Shown: in pieces, positions 1 to 9,823 of the stretch
Layout: every line of letters starts with the position of its first letter
Position numbering within the stretch: the stretch's first letter is position 1
Source: Tannerella sp.
GTDB lineage: Bacteria; Bacteroidota; Bacteroidia; Bacteroidales; Tannerellaceae
NCBI GenBank assembly: GCA_031257565.1
Contig: JAIROL010000031.1
Location: 1-43,223 of the forward strand
Length of the DNA: 43,223 bases
Direction of reading: 5' to 3'
Notes under the pieces: model-generated
The model's database searches: none
Told to the model about the DNA's origin: nothing
What the model saw: only the letters and a program-made list of their open reading frames with translations
Translations under genes and position numbers: made by a program

Positions 1-94
1 AAATACAAATCGCAACCTTTCACTAAACGAAAATTTGTAGTGCACAAATCGGAATTCGAAAAAATGGATTTAGCCGATTTACAGAGGTTTATGA

Positions 95-1588
95 TTTGAT
101 CGACTGCAAAGTGGGTTAAGGACACCGCGTTCTACCGAATATGATTCATGGAAATTTATCTACGAAGACCTGAAGTTTGCGATGGAAAATATGGCCGAAA
201 CAAGCGTTACCGGAAGAGCCAATCGTTACTCTGCGGCAGCGCTTATGACAAGAGCTATGCTTTATGCAGGATCTACGGCCAACTACTTCGAGACGTTGAA
301 TATTACGGCCGGACCGGCTATCAATGCAGGTCTAATGGGTATGCGCCGCGAGCAGGCAGCCGAGTTTTACCGATATGTGGTCGAAGCTGCCCATTTTATC
401 CGGGAAGGGGGTTACCGTTTGCACGACGGAGCGAACAAAGAGATTGCTTTCACCGAAGTGTTTACCGAAGATCTGAATGGGATAGAGGATCTTTTTGTAA
501 AACTGTTTGGTCCCTACGGCAACGCATCTATCTACAACTCGCGATTGAATCACTCCTGGGACTCAATGGTATTACCTCTTGGCACCGGTTTGGCAAGCGA
601 CGTAGGCTCGGCGCTTCATCCGGCCTGGGATTTAATCAAACTCTATCAAATGCCGACACTTGCCAAAGAGAATGAAAACGGAGATTTAGTACCCGCTCGT
701 TTTAACAGCCTGAACGATCTTTGGCAATCGGAAGAAATGGAACCGCGCGCGCGAGGAACTTTCTTCTTTTCCGGTATGACCGAGTTAGCTTCCGGAGAGG
801 TTATGGACCTGCAAGCAGGCGTATATCGCAGGTTTCCCGGTACGCTTGCCGATGCTACCGCCGATGCGCAGACCAATGACTATATGGAACAGTATCGCAT
901 CAGAACCTACGCGGGTAGAGGAGAGATTGATATACAGACTGTTGACGGCGTACCGGATATAAAAATCAATGGCTTGTATGGCTTGTCTTTATCGGGAGGG
1001 GATGAAGGCCGCTCCTGCACAGGTGTTTTTATCCGCAAATATGTGAACCCCAGAGCAGTCGCAGGCGAACGCGGACTTTACAGAAGCAGTACGCCATTCA
1101 AAGTATTCCGTTACGCGGAAGCGCTTTTGAACCGTGCAGAGGCTCTGTATGAGCTGGGACTGTTGACCGGCAACGAATCGCAGAAAGCGGAAGCGTTTGT
1201 GTATATTAATGAAGTACGAGCCCGCGCGGGAGCCCGCACTTATACGATGGTAGCAACCCCGAAAGACGTGGGTAAAGAGATCGGCGCGTTGTATCCGATT
1301 GACGAAAACCTGCAATTTATACGTGACGAGCGAGCCCGTGAACTTGCTTTCGAAAATCACCGTTTTTTCGACCTCCGCCGCTGGCGCGTGTTACATACGA
1401 AAATGGAGAATTTTTACCCACGTGGACTGATGGGTTACTATGTGGTTGATGAGGGAAAATATATCTTTTTGAACGACCGGGAAAAAGAGAACAGAGGTTT
1501 GGGCTACAACAGAGCCAACTACCATCAGCAAATTCCGGGCAGTCAGATCAACAGAAACCCGAACCTTATCCGTAATGATGGACACTGA
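95..1588 (+). CDS. SusD/RagB-like outer-membrane glycan-binding lipoprotein (5' partial, N-terminal part frame-broken)
   Basis: SusD-like proteins sit on the cell surface over a SusC channel and bind glycan for import. The C-terminal SusD/RagB hallmarks are clear: a TPR-like segment (FRYAEALLNRAEALYELG), then INEVRARAG, then ERARELAFENHRFFDLRRW. Family members usually run 500-650 residues; here 497 codons are open in one frame from base 95, the first base after an in-frame stop, so this is not a true start. The first internal ATG (182) lies well inside the domain, because the PRSTEYDSWKFIYEDLKFAM stretch just before it is typical SusD. Bases 1-118 hold SusD-like words in two other frames (KFV...EFEKM, then TEVYDLID). 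The 5' part is therefore broken by small indels, either real decay or poor sequence at a contig end. The partner susC would lie upstream, outside the window. The family call is firm; the gene's integrity is not. Confidence 0.85.
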   Translation, partial: FDRLQSGLRTPRSTEYDSWKFIYEDLKFAMENMAETSVTGRANRYSAAALMTRAMLYAGSTANYFETLNITAGPAINAGLMGMRREQAAEFYRYVVEAAHFIREGGYRLHDGANKEIAFTEVFTEDLNGIEDLFVKLFGPYGNASIYNSRLNHSWDSMVLPLGTGLASDVGSALHPAWDLIKLYQMPTLAKENENGDLVPARFNSLNDLWQSEEMEPRARGTFFFSGMTELASGEVMDLQAGVYRRFPGTLADATADAQTNDYMEQYRIRTYAGRGEIDIQTVDGVPDIKINGLYGLSLSGGDEGRSCTGVFIRKYVNPRAVAGERGLYRSSTPFKVFRYAEALLNRAEALYELGLLTGNESQKAEAFVYINEVRARAGARTYTMVATPKDVGKEIGALYPIDENLQFIRDERARELAFENHRFFDLRRWRVLHTKMENFYPRGLMGYYVVDEGKYIFLNDREKENRGLGYNRANYHQQIPGSQINRNPNLIRNDGH

Positions 1589-1733
1589 TACAAAAAATAA
1601 ATTTAATCATATGAAACGAACATGAACCAACGGTCTTTTAGCGAAGCGTTAAAAAAAACGGCTTGCGCCAAAGAGTTATGAACATGCTGTGAGTTCTATG
1701 TTACCGAAATGTTAAAAAATAAATAATGTACAC

Positions 1734-2495
1734 ATGAAAAGGTTATTATATAGTTTGCTGATAGTTGCCTCCCTGTTATGTATGGCTTCCTGTATGGAAA
1801 TAGACAACTTCGATGCCCCTGATGCACATGTTACCGGACGCTTGACAGACAAGACTACGGGACAGAATTTTATTACGGATCACGGGGATACGCATATCCG
1901 TATATGGGAAATGAGTTATAGTACGAATCCTGCCCCACAGAGTATTCCTGTGAAATTCGACGGAACGTACAACAACGAAAAACTCTTTGCCGGAACGTAT
2001 GATATGCTCCCTCAGAACGGGCCTTATTGGCCTGCAGACACCATTCGTGGCGTAAGGATCGGCCGACAAACGGTAACGCAGAATTTTGAGGTGACGCCTT
2101 ATCTGCACATTACCGATTTCGAGGCTGTGCTCGAAGGCGCTATGCTCACTTTGTCTTGCCGTCTTTCCGCTCCTTTAACGGGAAAGACCATCAGCGGAGA
2201 GATCGTACCTCTTCCGAACATACTTGAAATTCGACCGTTTCTAAGCCTTACCCGGTATTGCGGCGCGGCCAATTACATCGGCGAGTACTGGACAAGCGAC
2301 TATCGTGTGAACTTGCGCAGAGCCTGGGGTAACATAGATACCAACGGCGACGGCAAGAGCGATGAAACCTATACGATCACCGTTCCGGTAAAAAAAGGGT
2401 ACACTTACAATGTTCGTATGGGCGCCAACGTGAACTATACCGATCAGAAGTTTAATTACTCTGAAGTAAAGAGGATCGTGGTCCCGAATGATTAA
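1734..2495 (+). CDS. DUF3823-type PUL lipoprotein
   Basis: A 253-residue lipoprotein. The signal peptide ends in a lipobox with Cys20 (CMASC), so it is probably exported and lipid-anchored. The rest is beta-rich: an N-terminal Ig-like or prealbumin-like part (VTGRLTDKTTGQNF, then KFDGTYNNEKLFAGTYDML), and a second domain ending in KGYTYNVRMGANV. This order fits the DUF3823 family, which is usually encoded directly after susD in Bacteroidota PULs and is thought to help bind glycan at the surface. It follows susD by 145 bases and precedes the glycosidase by 113 bases, all on one strand, so co-transcription is likely. No catalytic motif is visible. The family is recognised by pattern, not by a search, and the ligand is unknown. 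Confidence 0.8.
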   Translation: MKRLLYSLLIVASLLCMASCMEIDNFDAPDAHVTGRLTDKTTGQNFITDHGDTHIRIWEMSYSTNPAPQSIPVKFDGTYNNEKLFAGTYDMLPQNGPYWPADTIRGVRIGRQTVTQNFEVTPYLHITDFEAVLEGAMLTLSCRLSAPLTGKTISGEIVPLPNILEIRPFLSLTRYCGAANYIGEYWTSDYRVNLRRAWGNIDTNGDGKSDETYTITVPVKKGYTYNVRMGANVNYTDQKFNYSEVKRIVVPND

Positions 2496-2608
2496 TAGTA
2501 ACAAGTAGTTTATTCTTTCATTTTTAACAGGGGGAGGTATCTGTTTATCTCTTCCTGCTTTTAAGGAGTTATTAGAGTTCAGGGATAAAAATAAACAATT
2601 TTAATCGT

Positions 2609-4090
2609 ATGAAATTAAAAAAAACATATAATTTTACCATACTTGGCGTGTTATTATTCGCTCTCGCTTGCAACAGCGGAGAGGAGACTATACCGGAGCC
2701 GGTGAAGCCGCCCGAATCACCACTGACGCCGGATGAAGTATTCAACAAACCCGATTTCGTACCACGCCAGGAAGGCGAACCCTTCGATTCGTACCGCGGC
2801 TTGGTAATGACGGGGTATCAAGGCTGGTTTTGTGCGCCGGGTAGTGGTTGTTCACACGGCAATCACAGGAATACCGAATGGTATCATTATCGCGAGAGCG
2901 ATATGTTCGCGCCTGGCCCAAGGAGAAACAGTATTGATATGTGGCCTGATATGAGGGAATATGAAGTGAAATATACGCCGGATAATTTTATTCTGCCGAA
3001 CGGGCAAAAAGCCCGGGTTTACAGTAACTATGACAAATCGACCGTGATGCTTCACTTCAAGTGGATGAAAGAATATGGTATCGACGGTGCGTTTATGCAA
3101 CGTTTCGTTGGTGAAGTCATAGACAATTCCGATGGAAAAGACCATTTCGATACGGTATTGCGGCACGCGATGGAAGCCTCCAACACACATCAACGTGCTA
3201 TCTGCGTTATGTATGACCTGGGCGGGTTTGTACCGGATCGGCTTGCTAAAATGCTTGACGATGCCCAAACTATAATAAATACATATCAACTGAAAAACCG
3301 TACGAAGCAAAAATTTTATCTTTACCAGAACGGAAAGCCGCTTATCACTATATGGGGAGTTGGTTTTAATGACGGACGCCCTTTTTCGCTGACCGACGTG
3401 GAATCGCTCGTGAATGGCTTGAAAGAATTGGGGTACAGTATTATGCTGGGGGTGCCCACCTACTGGCGCGAAAGGAGGAATGACGCGTTATCCGACCCCA
3501 AACTTCACGAGATCATCAGATCTGCTGATGTGATCATGCCGTGGTTTGTAGGGCGCTACGGAATGAATAATTTTCCCGACTTCCACGCGCTGATCGAAAG
3601 CGATATTCAGTGGTGTAAAACAAACAACGTGGAATACGCACCGCTTTGTTTCCCAGGCTCATCGGATCTTAATATGCATCCTCATCATATAGACAGGAAT
3701 GAGCGGTACGGGGGACAGTTCTTGTGGAATCAGATGTATCATAGCATTAAATCGGGAGCACAAATGTTGTATATGGCCATGTTTGACGAAATAGACGAGG
3801 GGACGGCGCTTTATAAGACTTTGAATCAGAAAGATGTACCGGATAATGAACCGGAAGAACCCTATTACGTGACTTATCGGGGTGGTAATTACAGCATCAG
3901 TTCTCGGCCGATAACGAATCTGCCCGGAGCAAATGATTGGTGCAAACTTGTTTCTGATGAGTTGAATATCACTTTTCTGGGGATCGAAGACAATTTGCCT
4001 ACCGACCATTACCTTTGGCTTACGGGACAAGGCAGGAAGATGTTGAGAGGAGAAATCCCCTTGAAACAAACATTACCCGTAAGGCAATAA
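2609..4090 (+). CDS. GH99/GH71-like glycoside hydrolase lipoprotein
   Basis: A 493-residue secreted enzyme. The signal peptide ends in LALAC (lipobox Cys21), followed by an acidic and proline-rich linker (EETIPEPVKPPESP). The body is TIM-barrel-like: GLVMTGYQGWFCAPG at the first strand, YSNYDKSTVMLHFKWMKEYGIDGAFMQRF in the middle, and MAMFDEIDEGTALYK near the end. The Glu394-x-x-Glu397 pair in DEIDEGT matches the spacing of the paired catalytic glutamates in the NEWHEGT motif of GH99. That clan includes endo-alpha-mannosidases (GH99) and alpha-1,3-glucanases (GH71). This subgroup has no assigned substrate that I know of, so an alpha-glycan is inferred only from the clan. It is the enzyme of PUL 1, downstream of the SusD and DUF3823 genes. 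Confidence 0.8.
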   Translation: MKLKKTYNFTILGVLLFALACNSGEETIPEPVKPPESPLTPDEVFNKPDFVPRQEGEPFDSYRGLVMTGYQGWFCAPGSGCSHGNHRNTEWYHYRESDMFAPGPRRNSIDMWPDMREYEVKYTPDNFILPNGQKARVYSNYDKSTVMLHFKWMKEYGIDGAFMQRFVGEVIDNSDGKDHFDTVLRHAMEASNTHQRAICVMYDLGGFVPDRLAKMLDDAQTIINTYQLKNRTKQKFYLYQNGKPLITIWGVGFNDGRPFSLTDVESLVNGLKELGYSIMLGVPTYWRERRNDALSDPKLHEIIRSADVIMPWFVGRYGMNNFPDFHALIESDIQWCKTNNVEYAPLCFPGSSDLNMHPHHIDRNERYGGQFLWNQMYHSIKSGAQMLYMAMFDEIDEGTALYKTLNQKDVPDNEPEEPYYVTYRGGNYSISSRPITNLPGANDWCKLVSDELNITFLGIEDNLPTDHYLWLTGQGRKMLRGEIPLKQTLPVRQ

Positions 4091-4367
4091 AACAACAGCA
4101 AAGACAACAAATACATTCAATCGGCACAACTGCCAACAATATAAATATTCGTGTTTACGAGGAAAAGTGCGGCCTGCAACGGATCAAGAAAAATCCGACA
4201 AGTTGTACCTGAAAATGCCTGATAATCCCGAACAGATCATTCACATCGGGGTGATAATTCCCATTTGGGCAAAGAAGCACAATGGAATATCCGGACATCG
4301 GGCGGACACCACGAAAGATTTATCGAAGTTTTCTCTGATTTTACCGTAATTTTAATGTTTAATTAAG
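4091..4367 (+). other. Gene-poor gap between the GH99-like and beta-helix genes
   Basis: No convincing gene. Short open stretches exist: 4167-4349 reads as about 60 residues in one frame, and a second frame near 4262-4362 reads HLGKEAQWNIRTSGG and onward. Neither is a protein I recognise and neither has a ribosome-binding site. This may be decayed coding DNA or chance. The right edge carries the promoter of the next gene. Confidence 0.35.
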
Positions 4368-4397
4368 TTGTCTGTTAAGCGTGGCTCGCTATATTTG
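4368..4397 (+). promoter_or_regulatory. Bacteroidetes-type promoter of the beta-helix gene
   Basis: A TTG at 4368-4370 is followed after 19 bases by TATATTTG (4390-4397), a full match to the Bacteroidetes -7 box TAnnTTTG. Transcription should begin near 4402-4405, about 20 bases before ATG 4423. This rules out the upstream in-frame GTG at 4381 as a start. Confidence 0.65.
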
Positions 4398-4422
4398 TGC
4401 ATTAAAAAACAATTTCAACCAT

Positions 4423-7242
4423 ATGAATAAAAAATTAAATCTATTAAGCATTTTGCTCCTTTTTTCTTTTGTAAGTTGTTTACAAGTTCAAAAAGAGATA
4501 AAAGAAGCTATCACAACCATTTATCATACAAAAGACTGGGTTATATCCGACTTCGTAGTAACCGACCCTGAATTTGGAGCTAAAGCCGAACCGGGCTTTG
4601 ACAACAGAGCTGCTTTTCAGGCTGCGATTGATGCCGCATACAATAATGGTGGCGGCGTAGTGTATATACCTGCGGGAAATTATGAATTTCGCAGCGCTCA
4701 AACCGGTAGCATAGATGTTAGAGTGCGCGAGGGAAGTACAGAAACGAACAAAAATTTTAATTACGAATATGTGTTACAACTTCCTCAGAGCGTGCAACTC
4801 CGTGGCGATTGGGCAGACCCTGAATTACACGATGGAAAAGTTCTCGGAACGATTCTCGAAGTGCGTGTTGGCAAAGATTCGGACAACTATGACGGAACCG
4901 TTGAAAGTTGGTGGAATGATCCGCAGGCTGATAACATGCTCCATACGACCTATACCAGCATAGCCGACAGGTTTATAGATATGAGGGAAGGAACAGGCGT
5001 AACCAACCTCTCCATTTGGTATCCCGAACAAGATATTAAGGACATAAAACCGTACCCGTGGTCACTATATCAGGCAACAGGCAACAGTGCGACTATTGAA
5101 AATATAACGCTTGTAAACGCTTACAACGGTTTCTATTCCGCACCAAGCGAGTTGCATTATGTTTTGGACTGTTATATTACAGCGCTCAATACGGGGCTTG
5201 AAGTACACGTATGTACCGACATCGGGCGTATCGAAAACGTAAAAATCGCCCCGGAATATTGGGTAAATTCAGGACTACCCGGTTCTCCTTCGCTCGAAGA
5301 AGTCTCCGCATATACAAGAGCAAACGGCACGGGATTCCAGATGCACCGTTCCGACTGGGAATATGTATCTTACCTGTATATCTCCGGATATAAAACAGGT
5401 ATGTGGATAGGTAGAGAACCCGGTTTTACCGATGCGCCGAACGCACAATTTTACGAAATTCATATCGAAAATTGTGGCGTTGGTTTATATGTACAGGACG
5501 TCAATCCATACGGGCTGCTTTTCTCCAACTCCGCATTCGGCGCCAACGAAGACGGTCTTGCCGCGTATTTTTACAACTATTTCAGCTCATCCGTACAATT
5601 CAACGGTGTAGATTTTTACGGATCCGTTGTCAGTGACGGAAATGACGGCGTTATATCTTTTGAAAACTGTACATTCGACAGACACAAAGAGTACGCGCTT
5701 AGAATAAACAGTGGTAACGCATTGCTCACCCAGAGCGAATTTAAACAGCCTGCCGACCATGTGTATCTGAACAAGGACGTGAGTTCCCTGAAATCAATGA
5801 ATTCCGGCTATAATCGTGCATTAAAAATAGAAAATAACAGCAGACATGCAAAAATTGAAGTCCTTGCCGATGATACATACCGGTTTGATCCTATTCCGAA
5901 AGATATAAAAACAGACATTGACGTACACCCGAAACCGGAATCAAACAAAGTGTTGAAAGTCGATTTACCGAGAGCCACAGGTTTTAATACCAACGAGCCG
6001 GCAACAGACGTGTCGGCAGAATTGCAAGCTGCGCTTAATGCGGTTAAAGCTGCCGGTGGCGGAACGGTCTATATGCCGGGCGGAAGATATTTAGTGGACA
6101 ATCCTGTCACCATACCTTCGGGGGTTGAGTTGAGAGGAACCTGGGACGTGCAACACCATACTCAAAGTGGAGGTACTGCCCTATTTACAAATTACGCGGG
6201 CGGTAACGCCGGAGAGAACGGGCCTTCGCTCATACAGCTTGAAGCAAATGCAGGTATCAGAGGATTTAAAATCGTGCAGCTTAACATAGCAACCGGTGAG
6301 TTTAGCGTTACCAATCCGAGAAAAACCGCGTTCCTGATACAAGGACAGGGTAAAGACGTGTACATTGTTAATATAACGGTTTCTGCCGGTGACAAAGGAA
6401 TAGACCTTGCGTCATACAATACCGGCGGCCACTATGTTGATTATTTTGCAGGTATACTCGCAAGAGCAGGTATTTGGGCCGGTGGAGGCGCTGAAGGCGG
6501 ATTTATCAGAAATATACAATTCAATCCGCATTACGGGACAAGACATCCGCGCGAAGGACAAGGATACCCAAGAGTAGCTTTAGGTAGATTCGTGCAGGCA
6601 AATTGCAGCGCATTACAATTTGCCGATGTTAAAAACCAGACGATCTTCAACAATTTCGTTTATGGATCAGTATATGGCATCCATTTCCTGAAAGATGCGA
6701 TAACGGGTAATAATCCGGGTGAAATGACGGTTATCGGTCACGGTTCAGACGGTTGTACATATGCTTTATTCGTGGAAGACGCGGACGAAAACACCAAAAT
6801 TGTTGCGATTAACTCCGAGCTGGTGAATACACGAATACAAGGACAACCTGTCAGATCATACGTTCTTATGGGAGATCAAGTAAACACCGACAAAGTTCAC
6901 CTTGATGCACAACTTATCCTGTACAATAGCGCATTTTGGGGTAGTCCTACCGTAGGCGCTATCATCAATAACGGTACGGTACATTTCCGGCAGGCAAATT
7001 TCCAGCGTACAGGCGCTCCCTGTATAGATGTCAGAGGCGGAAAAACGCATATATATTCTTCCTGTTTCGCACAAAGAATGACAGGGGCAACTACCGGAAA
7101 TAACGTATACGGACGACTCCATGCAACAGGAACTTCCATAGAATTCACTAACAACTATTATGATTCGGGGTTGAGAAACAATAGCGCTAAACCGAACGGT
7201 ATTTTCGGATCTGATGTTATTCCGATGCAGAGAAAGGAATGA
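4423..7242 (+). CDS. Large lipoprotein with two pectate-lyase/GH55-like right-handed beta-helix segments
   Basis: A 939-residue lipoprotein; the signal peptide ends at SFVSC (Cys19). Two copies of the pectate-lyase-3/GH55 N-terminal signature are present. The first, near residues 40-85, reads FDNRAAFQAAIDAAYNNGGG then VYIPAGNYEF. The second, near 520-570, reads VSAELQAALNAVKAAGGG then VYMPGGRYLV and GVELRGTWD. Each is followed by long beta-helix repeats (GFYSAPSELHY, FENCTFDRH, GIHFLKDAITG). Members cleave or bind polysaccharides: GH55 acts on beta-1,3-glucan, pectate lyases on pectin. No catalytic residue can be assigned by eye, so the substrate is open. ATG 4423 is chosen because it begins the signal peptide and follows a promoter. 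The gene lies 332 bases after the GH99-like gene and may be a separately expressed member of PUL 1. Confidence 0.8.
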   Translation: MNKKLNLLSILLLFSFVSCLQVQKEIKEAITTIYHTKDWVISDFVVTDPEFGAKAEPGFDNRAAFQAAIDAAYNNGGGVVYIPAGNYEFRSAQTGSIDVRVREGSTETNKNFNYEYVLQLPQSVQLRGDWADPELHDGKVLGTILEVRVGKDSDNYDGTVESWWNDPQADNMLHTTYTSIADRFIDMREGTGVTNLSIWYPEQDIKDIKPYPWSLYQATGNSATIENITLVNAYNGFYSAPSELHYVLDCYITALNTGLEVHVCTDIGRIENVKIAPEYWVNSGLPGSPSLEEVSAYTRANGTGFQMHRSDWEYVSYLYISGYKTGMWIGREPGFTDAPNAQFYEIHIENCGVGLYVQDVNPYGLLFSNSAFGANEDGLAAYFYNYFSSSVQFNGVDFYGSVVSDGNDGVISFENCTFDRHKEYALRINSGNALLTQSEFKQPADHVYLNKDVSSLKSMNSGYNRALKIENNSRHAKIEVLADDTYRFDPIPKDIKTDIDVHPKPESNKVLKVDLPRATGFNTNEPATDVSAELQAALNAVKAAGGGTVYMPGGRYLVDNPVTIPSGVELRGTWDVQHHTQSGGTALFTNYAGGNAGENGPSLIQLEANAGIRGFKIVQLNIATGEFSVTNPRKTAFLIQGQGKDVYIVNITVSAGDKGIDLASYNTGGHYVDYFAGILARAGIWAGGGAEGGFIRNIQFNPHYGTRHPREGQGYPRVALGRFVQANCSALQFADVKNQTIFNNFVYGSVYGIHFLKDAITGNNPGEMTVIGHGSDGCTYALFVEDADENTKIVAINSELVNTRIQGQPVRSYVLMGDQVNTDKVHLDAQLILYNSAFWGSPTVGAIINNGTVHFRQANFQRTGAPCIDVRGGKTHIYSSCFAQRMTGATTGNNVYGRLHATGTSIEFTNNYYDSGLRNNSAKPNGIFGSDVIPMQRKE

Positions 7243-7360
7243 ACTGAATTGTTCTCCCATCCGCAGCGCTTTGTTTTGCCGCATCGAGAGTGTCTCAAAT
7301 TGGTTGATATCATTTTTATAAACGAAAACGGCCGGGTTTGATAAATATATACTGAAAAAT

Positions 7361-7391
7361 TTTGTTTTAACGGAAATTTCGATTAAATTTG
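7361..7391 (+). promoter_or_regulatory. Promoter of the YtxH/holin small-protein cluster
   Basis: TTTG at 7361-7364, a 19-base spacer, then TAAATTTG at 7384-7391: a full match to the Bacteroidetes -33/-7 pattern. The transcription start is expected near 7397, about 23 bases before ATG 7420. The rest of 7243-7360 shows no gene and no clear terminator. Confidence 0.65.
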
Positions 7392-7419
7392 TAAAACTAA
7401 TTTTTAAAATTGTAAGGCT

Positions 7420-7641
7420 ATGAAAAATAATCATGTTGATTCAAAATTACTGCTCGGTCTCGTAATAGGCGCAGCAGTAGGCGCGGCAATCGGTTATCTT
7501 GCTGCAACAGATAAAAAAGAGCAACTACTTGACGAACTAAACAATGTGGTTGGAAAAGTGAAAGAAGGTTTTAACGCTGCGGTAAACAAGTACAAAGGAA
7601 AAGTCAGTAATCCGATTGAAGAGACCGATTCTCCCGAATAA
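7420..7641 (+). CDS. YtxH-like small membrane protein
   Basis: A 73-residue protein. Residues about 10-29 (LLLGLVIGAAVGAAIGYLAA) form one glycine-zipper transmembrane helix, followed by a charged amphipathic tail (TDKKEQLLDELNNVVGKVKEGF). This is the layout of YtxH-domain proteins, small membrane or envelope proteins of unclear role that are often linked to general stress. It is the first gene of a three-gene cluster behind a strong promoter, 51 bases before the holin-like gene. The YtxH call rests on the helix plus tail layout. Confidence 0.75.
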   Translation: MKNNHVDSKLLLGLVIGAAVGAAIGYLAATDKKEQLLDELNNVVGKVKEGFNAAVNKYKGKVSNPIEETDSPE

Positions 7642-7692
7642 ACAATTTATTCAAAAATAATAAAACAGAAAATTTCTTTTCATGTTTATTCA

Positions 7693-8109
7693 ATGGGAAA
7701 AGATGCAGAAAAAGTTTTCCGCGAACTAAAAGACGACGTCTCTACATACGCGGAGTTAAAACTGGAACTGATTAAACTCAATGCGTACGAGCGGATCAGC
7801 AAGGTAATTGCGGTCCTCTCGTACGGATTGTTATTGTCCGCACTGACATTCACTGCCATATTATTTGTCATGCTTACGCTAGGCTTCCTGTTAAGCAAAT
7901 GGTTAGACTCTACAACGGCCGGCTTTGGTATTGTTGCGGTACTTTATCTGATACTTGTGGTATTGGTAATCTTCAATAAAAACCGGATTTGCCTGAAAGT
8001 GATAAACATTATTATTTCAGCGTTGAATTCAAATGATCAAAAGAAAGATGCAACAACAAACTCAGAACCGGAAGATGACAATTCGGAACAGACCCCTTAC
8101 TCCGATTGA
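7693..8109 (+). CDS. Phage holin-X (DUF1469)-like membrane protein
   Basis: A 138-residue protein with an N-terminal amphipathic helix (ELKDDVSTYAELKLELIKLNAYERISK), two hydrophobic helices near residues 38-66 and 72-95, and an acidic tail (SEPEDDNSEQ). This is the layout of the 'phage holin family' (Holin-X, DUF1469). Despite that name, these proteins are common in Bacteroidota genomes outside prophages, next to YtxH-type genes, as here. No phage gene is nearby, so a lytic role is unlikely. An envelope or stress role is an inference from context. The 3' end overlaps the next gene. Confidence 0.75.
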   Translation: MGKDAEKVFRELKDDVSTYAELKLELIKLNAYERISKVIAVLSYGLLLSALTFTAILFVMLTLGFLLSKWLDSTTAGFGIVAVLYLILVVLVIFNKNRICLKVINIIISALNSNDQKKDATTNSEPEDDNSEQTPYSD

Positions 8110-8482
8110 AAAGCTCTTTGCCGACAGAATCGACATTAAAGCCAAATGTCGCGTACAGGAGAAAAAACTTAATGAAGACTTTGAATATATCAAAGATCAT
8201 ACCTCCTACCTTTTATTATCAGGTATTTCCTCTTTATTATTTTCGTCCGGAGGCAACAAGAACAAATCGGAAAAACAATCTGTGGCGCACGCCGGCGAGA
8301 ATCAACATTCATCAAATAGCGCCCCCCTTTCCTTATCCGATTTTTTATACGTAGCAAAAAGTATGGCTCCGGCAGTTTGGGATATCATCCAACCGTTAAT
8401 TATCACGTGGGGGATCAATAAAGCGAAATCTTTATTGTTCGGATTATTCTTCAAAAAGAAGAAAATATCATCTGAAAATTAA
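8075..8482 (+). CDS. Conserved-looking hypothetical protein of the YtxH/holin cluster
   Basis: About 135 residues, not a named family I recognise with certainty. The N-terminus (RPLTPIEKLFADRIDIKAK) is charged. A moderately hydrophobic stretch follows (SYLLLSGISSLLFSSGG), then a polar Ser/Asn linker. The C-terminal half (FLYVAKSMAPAVWDIIQPLIITWG) is probably membrane-associated and the tail is lysine-rich. Possible starts are ATG 8033, 8048 and 8075. I chose 8075 because it limits the overlap with the holin-like gene to 35 bases and places RPLTP near the N-terminus. It is the last gene of the cluster, 131 bases before gapA. Confidence 0.6.
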   Translation: MTIRNRPLTPIEKLFADRIDIKAKCRVQEKKLNEDFEYIKDHTSYLLLSGISSLLFSSGGNKNKSEKQSVAHAGENQHSSNSAPLSLSDFLYVAKSMAPAVWDIIQPLIITWGINKAKSLLFGLFFKKKKISSEN

Positions 8483-8506
8483 TTAAGGAAATTTTTCTCC
8501 ATTCTA

Positions 8507-8537
8507 TTGTACATATTGCAAATAAATCGTAATTTTG
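8507..8537 (+). promoter_or_regulatory. Promoter of gapA
   Basis: TTG at 8507-8509, a 20-base spacer, then TAATTTTG at 8530-8537, which matches TAnnTTTG. The start of transcription is expected near 8543, giving a leader of about 70 bases. Confidence 0.55.
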
Positions 8538-8610
8538 CATCCGTAAAAATAAAAAAGTATTACGTACAAAAGAAGAAGTACATAAGTATTCTTAACTATT
8601 AAATTTTTAA

Positions 8611-9618
<1,008 letters not shown>

Positions 9619-9660
9619 AAAATATCAAAAACATTTCTTCAAGAGATGTTTATTTACTCA

Positions 9661-9696
9661 AAAGACCGTATCCTGATATCAGAATGCGGTCTTTTT
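9661..9696 (+). terminator. Intrinsic terminator of gapA
   Basis: An 8-base perfect stem, AAAGACCG (9661-9668) pairing with CGGTCTTT (9687-9694), ends in a T-run. It lies 42 bases after the gapA stop. Confidence 0.85.
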
Positions 9697-9823
9697 ATTT
9701 ATTAACATTGTTAATATTTCATAAATAAACACATAAAAGAGAACCATTTCCATATTTTTATATTATCTTTATAGCTAAAGAAGATATATAAAATGTCTTG
9801 CGAAAAATTAATGTCTAACTAAA

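Noticed and set aside
4167-4349. A 60-residue open frame in the gap before the beta-helix gene
   Set aside because: No ribosome-binding site, no recognisable product, and the frame is as short as chance would allow.
7693-8109. Prophage lysis gene
   Set aside because: Only the family name suggests a phage. No phage structural, lysin or integrase gene is near, and the cluster with YtxH is a common chromosomal arrangement.
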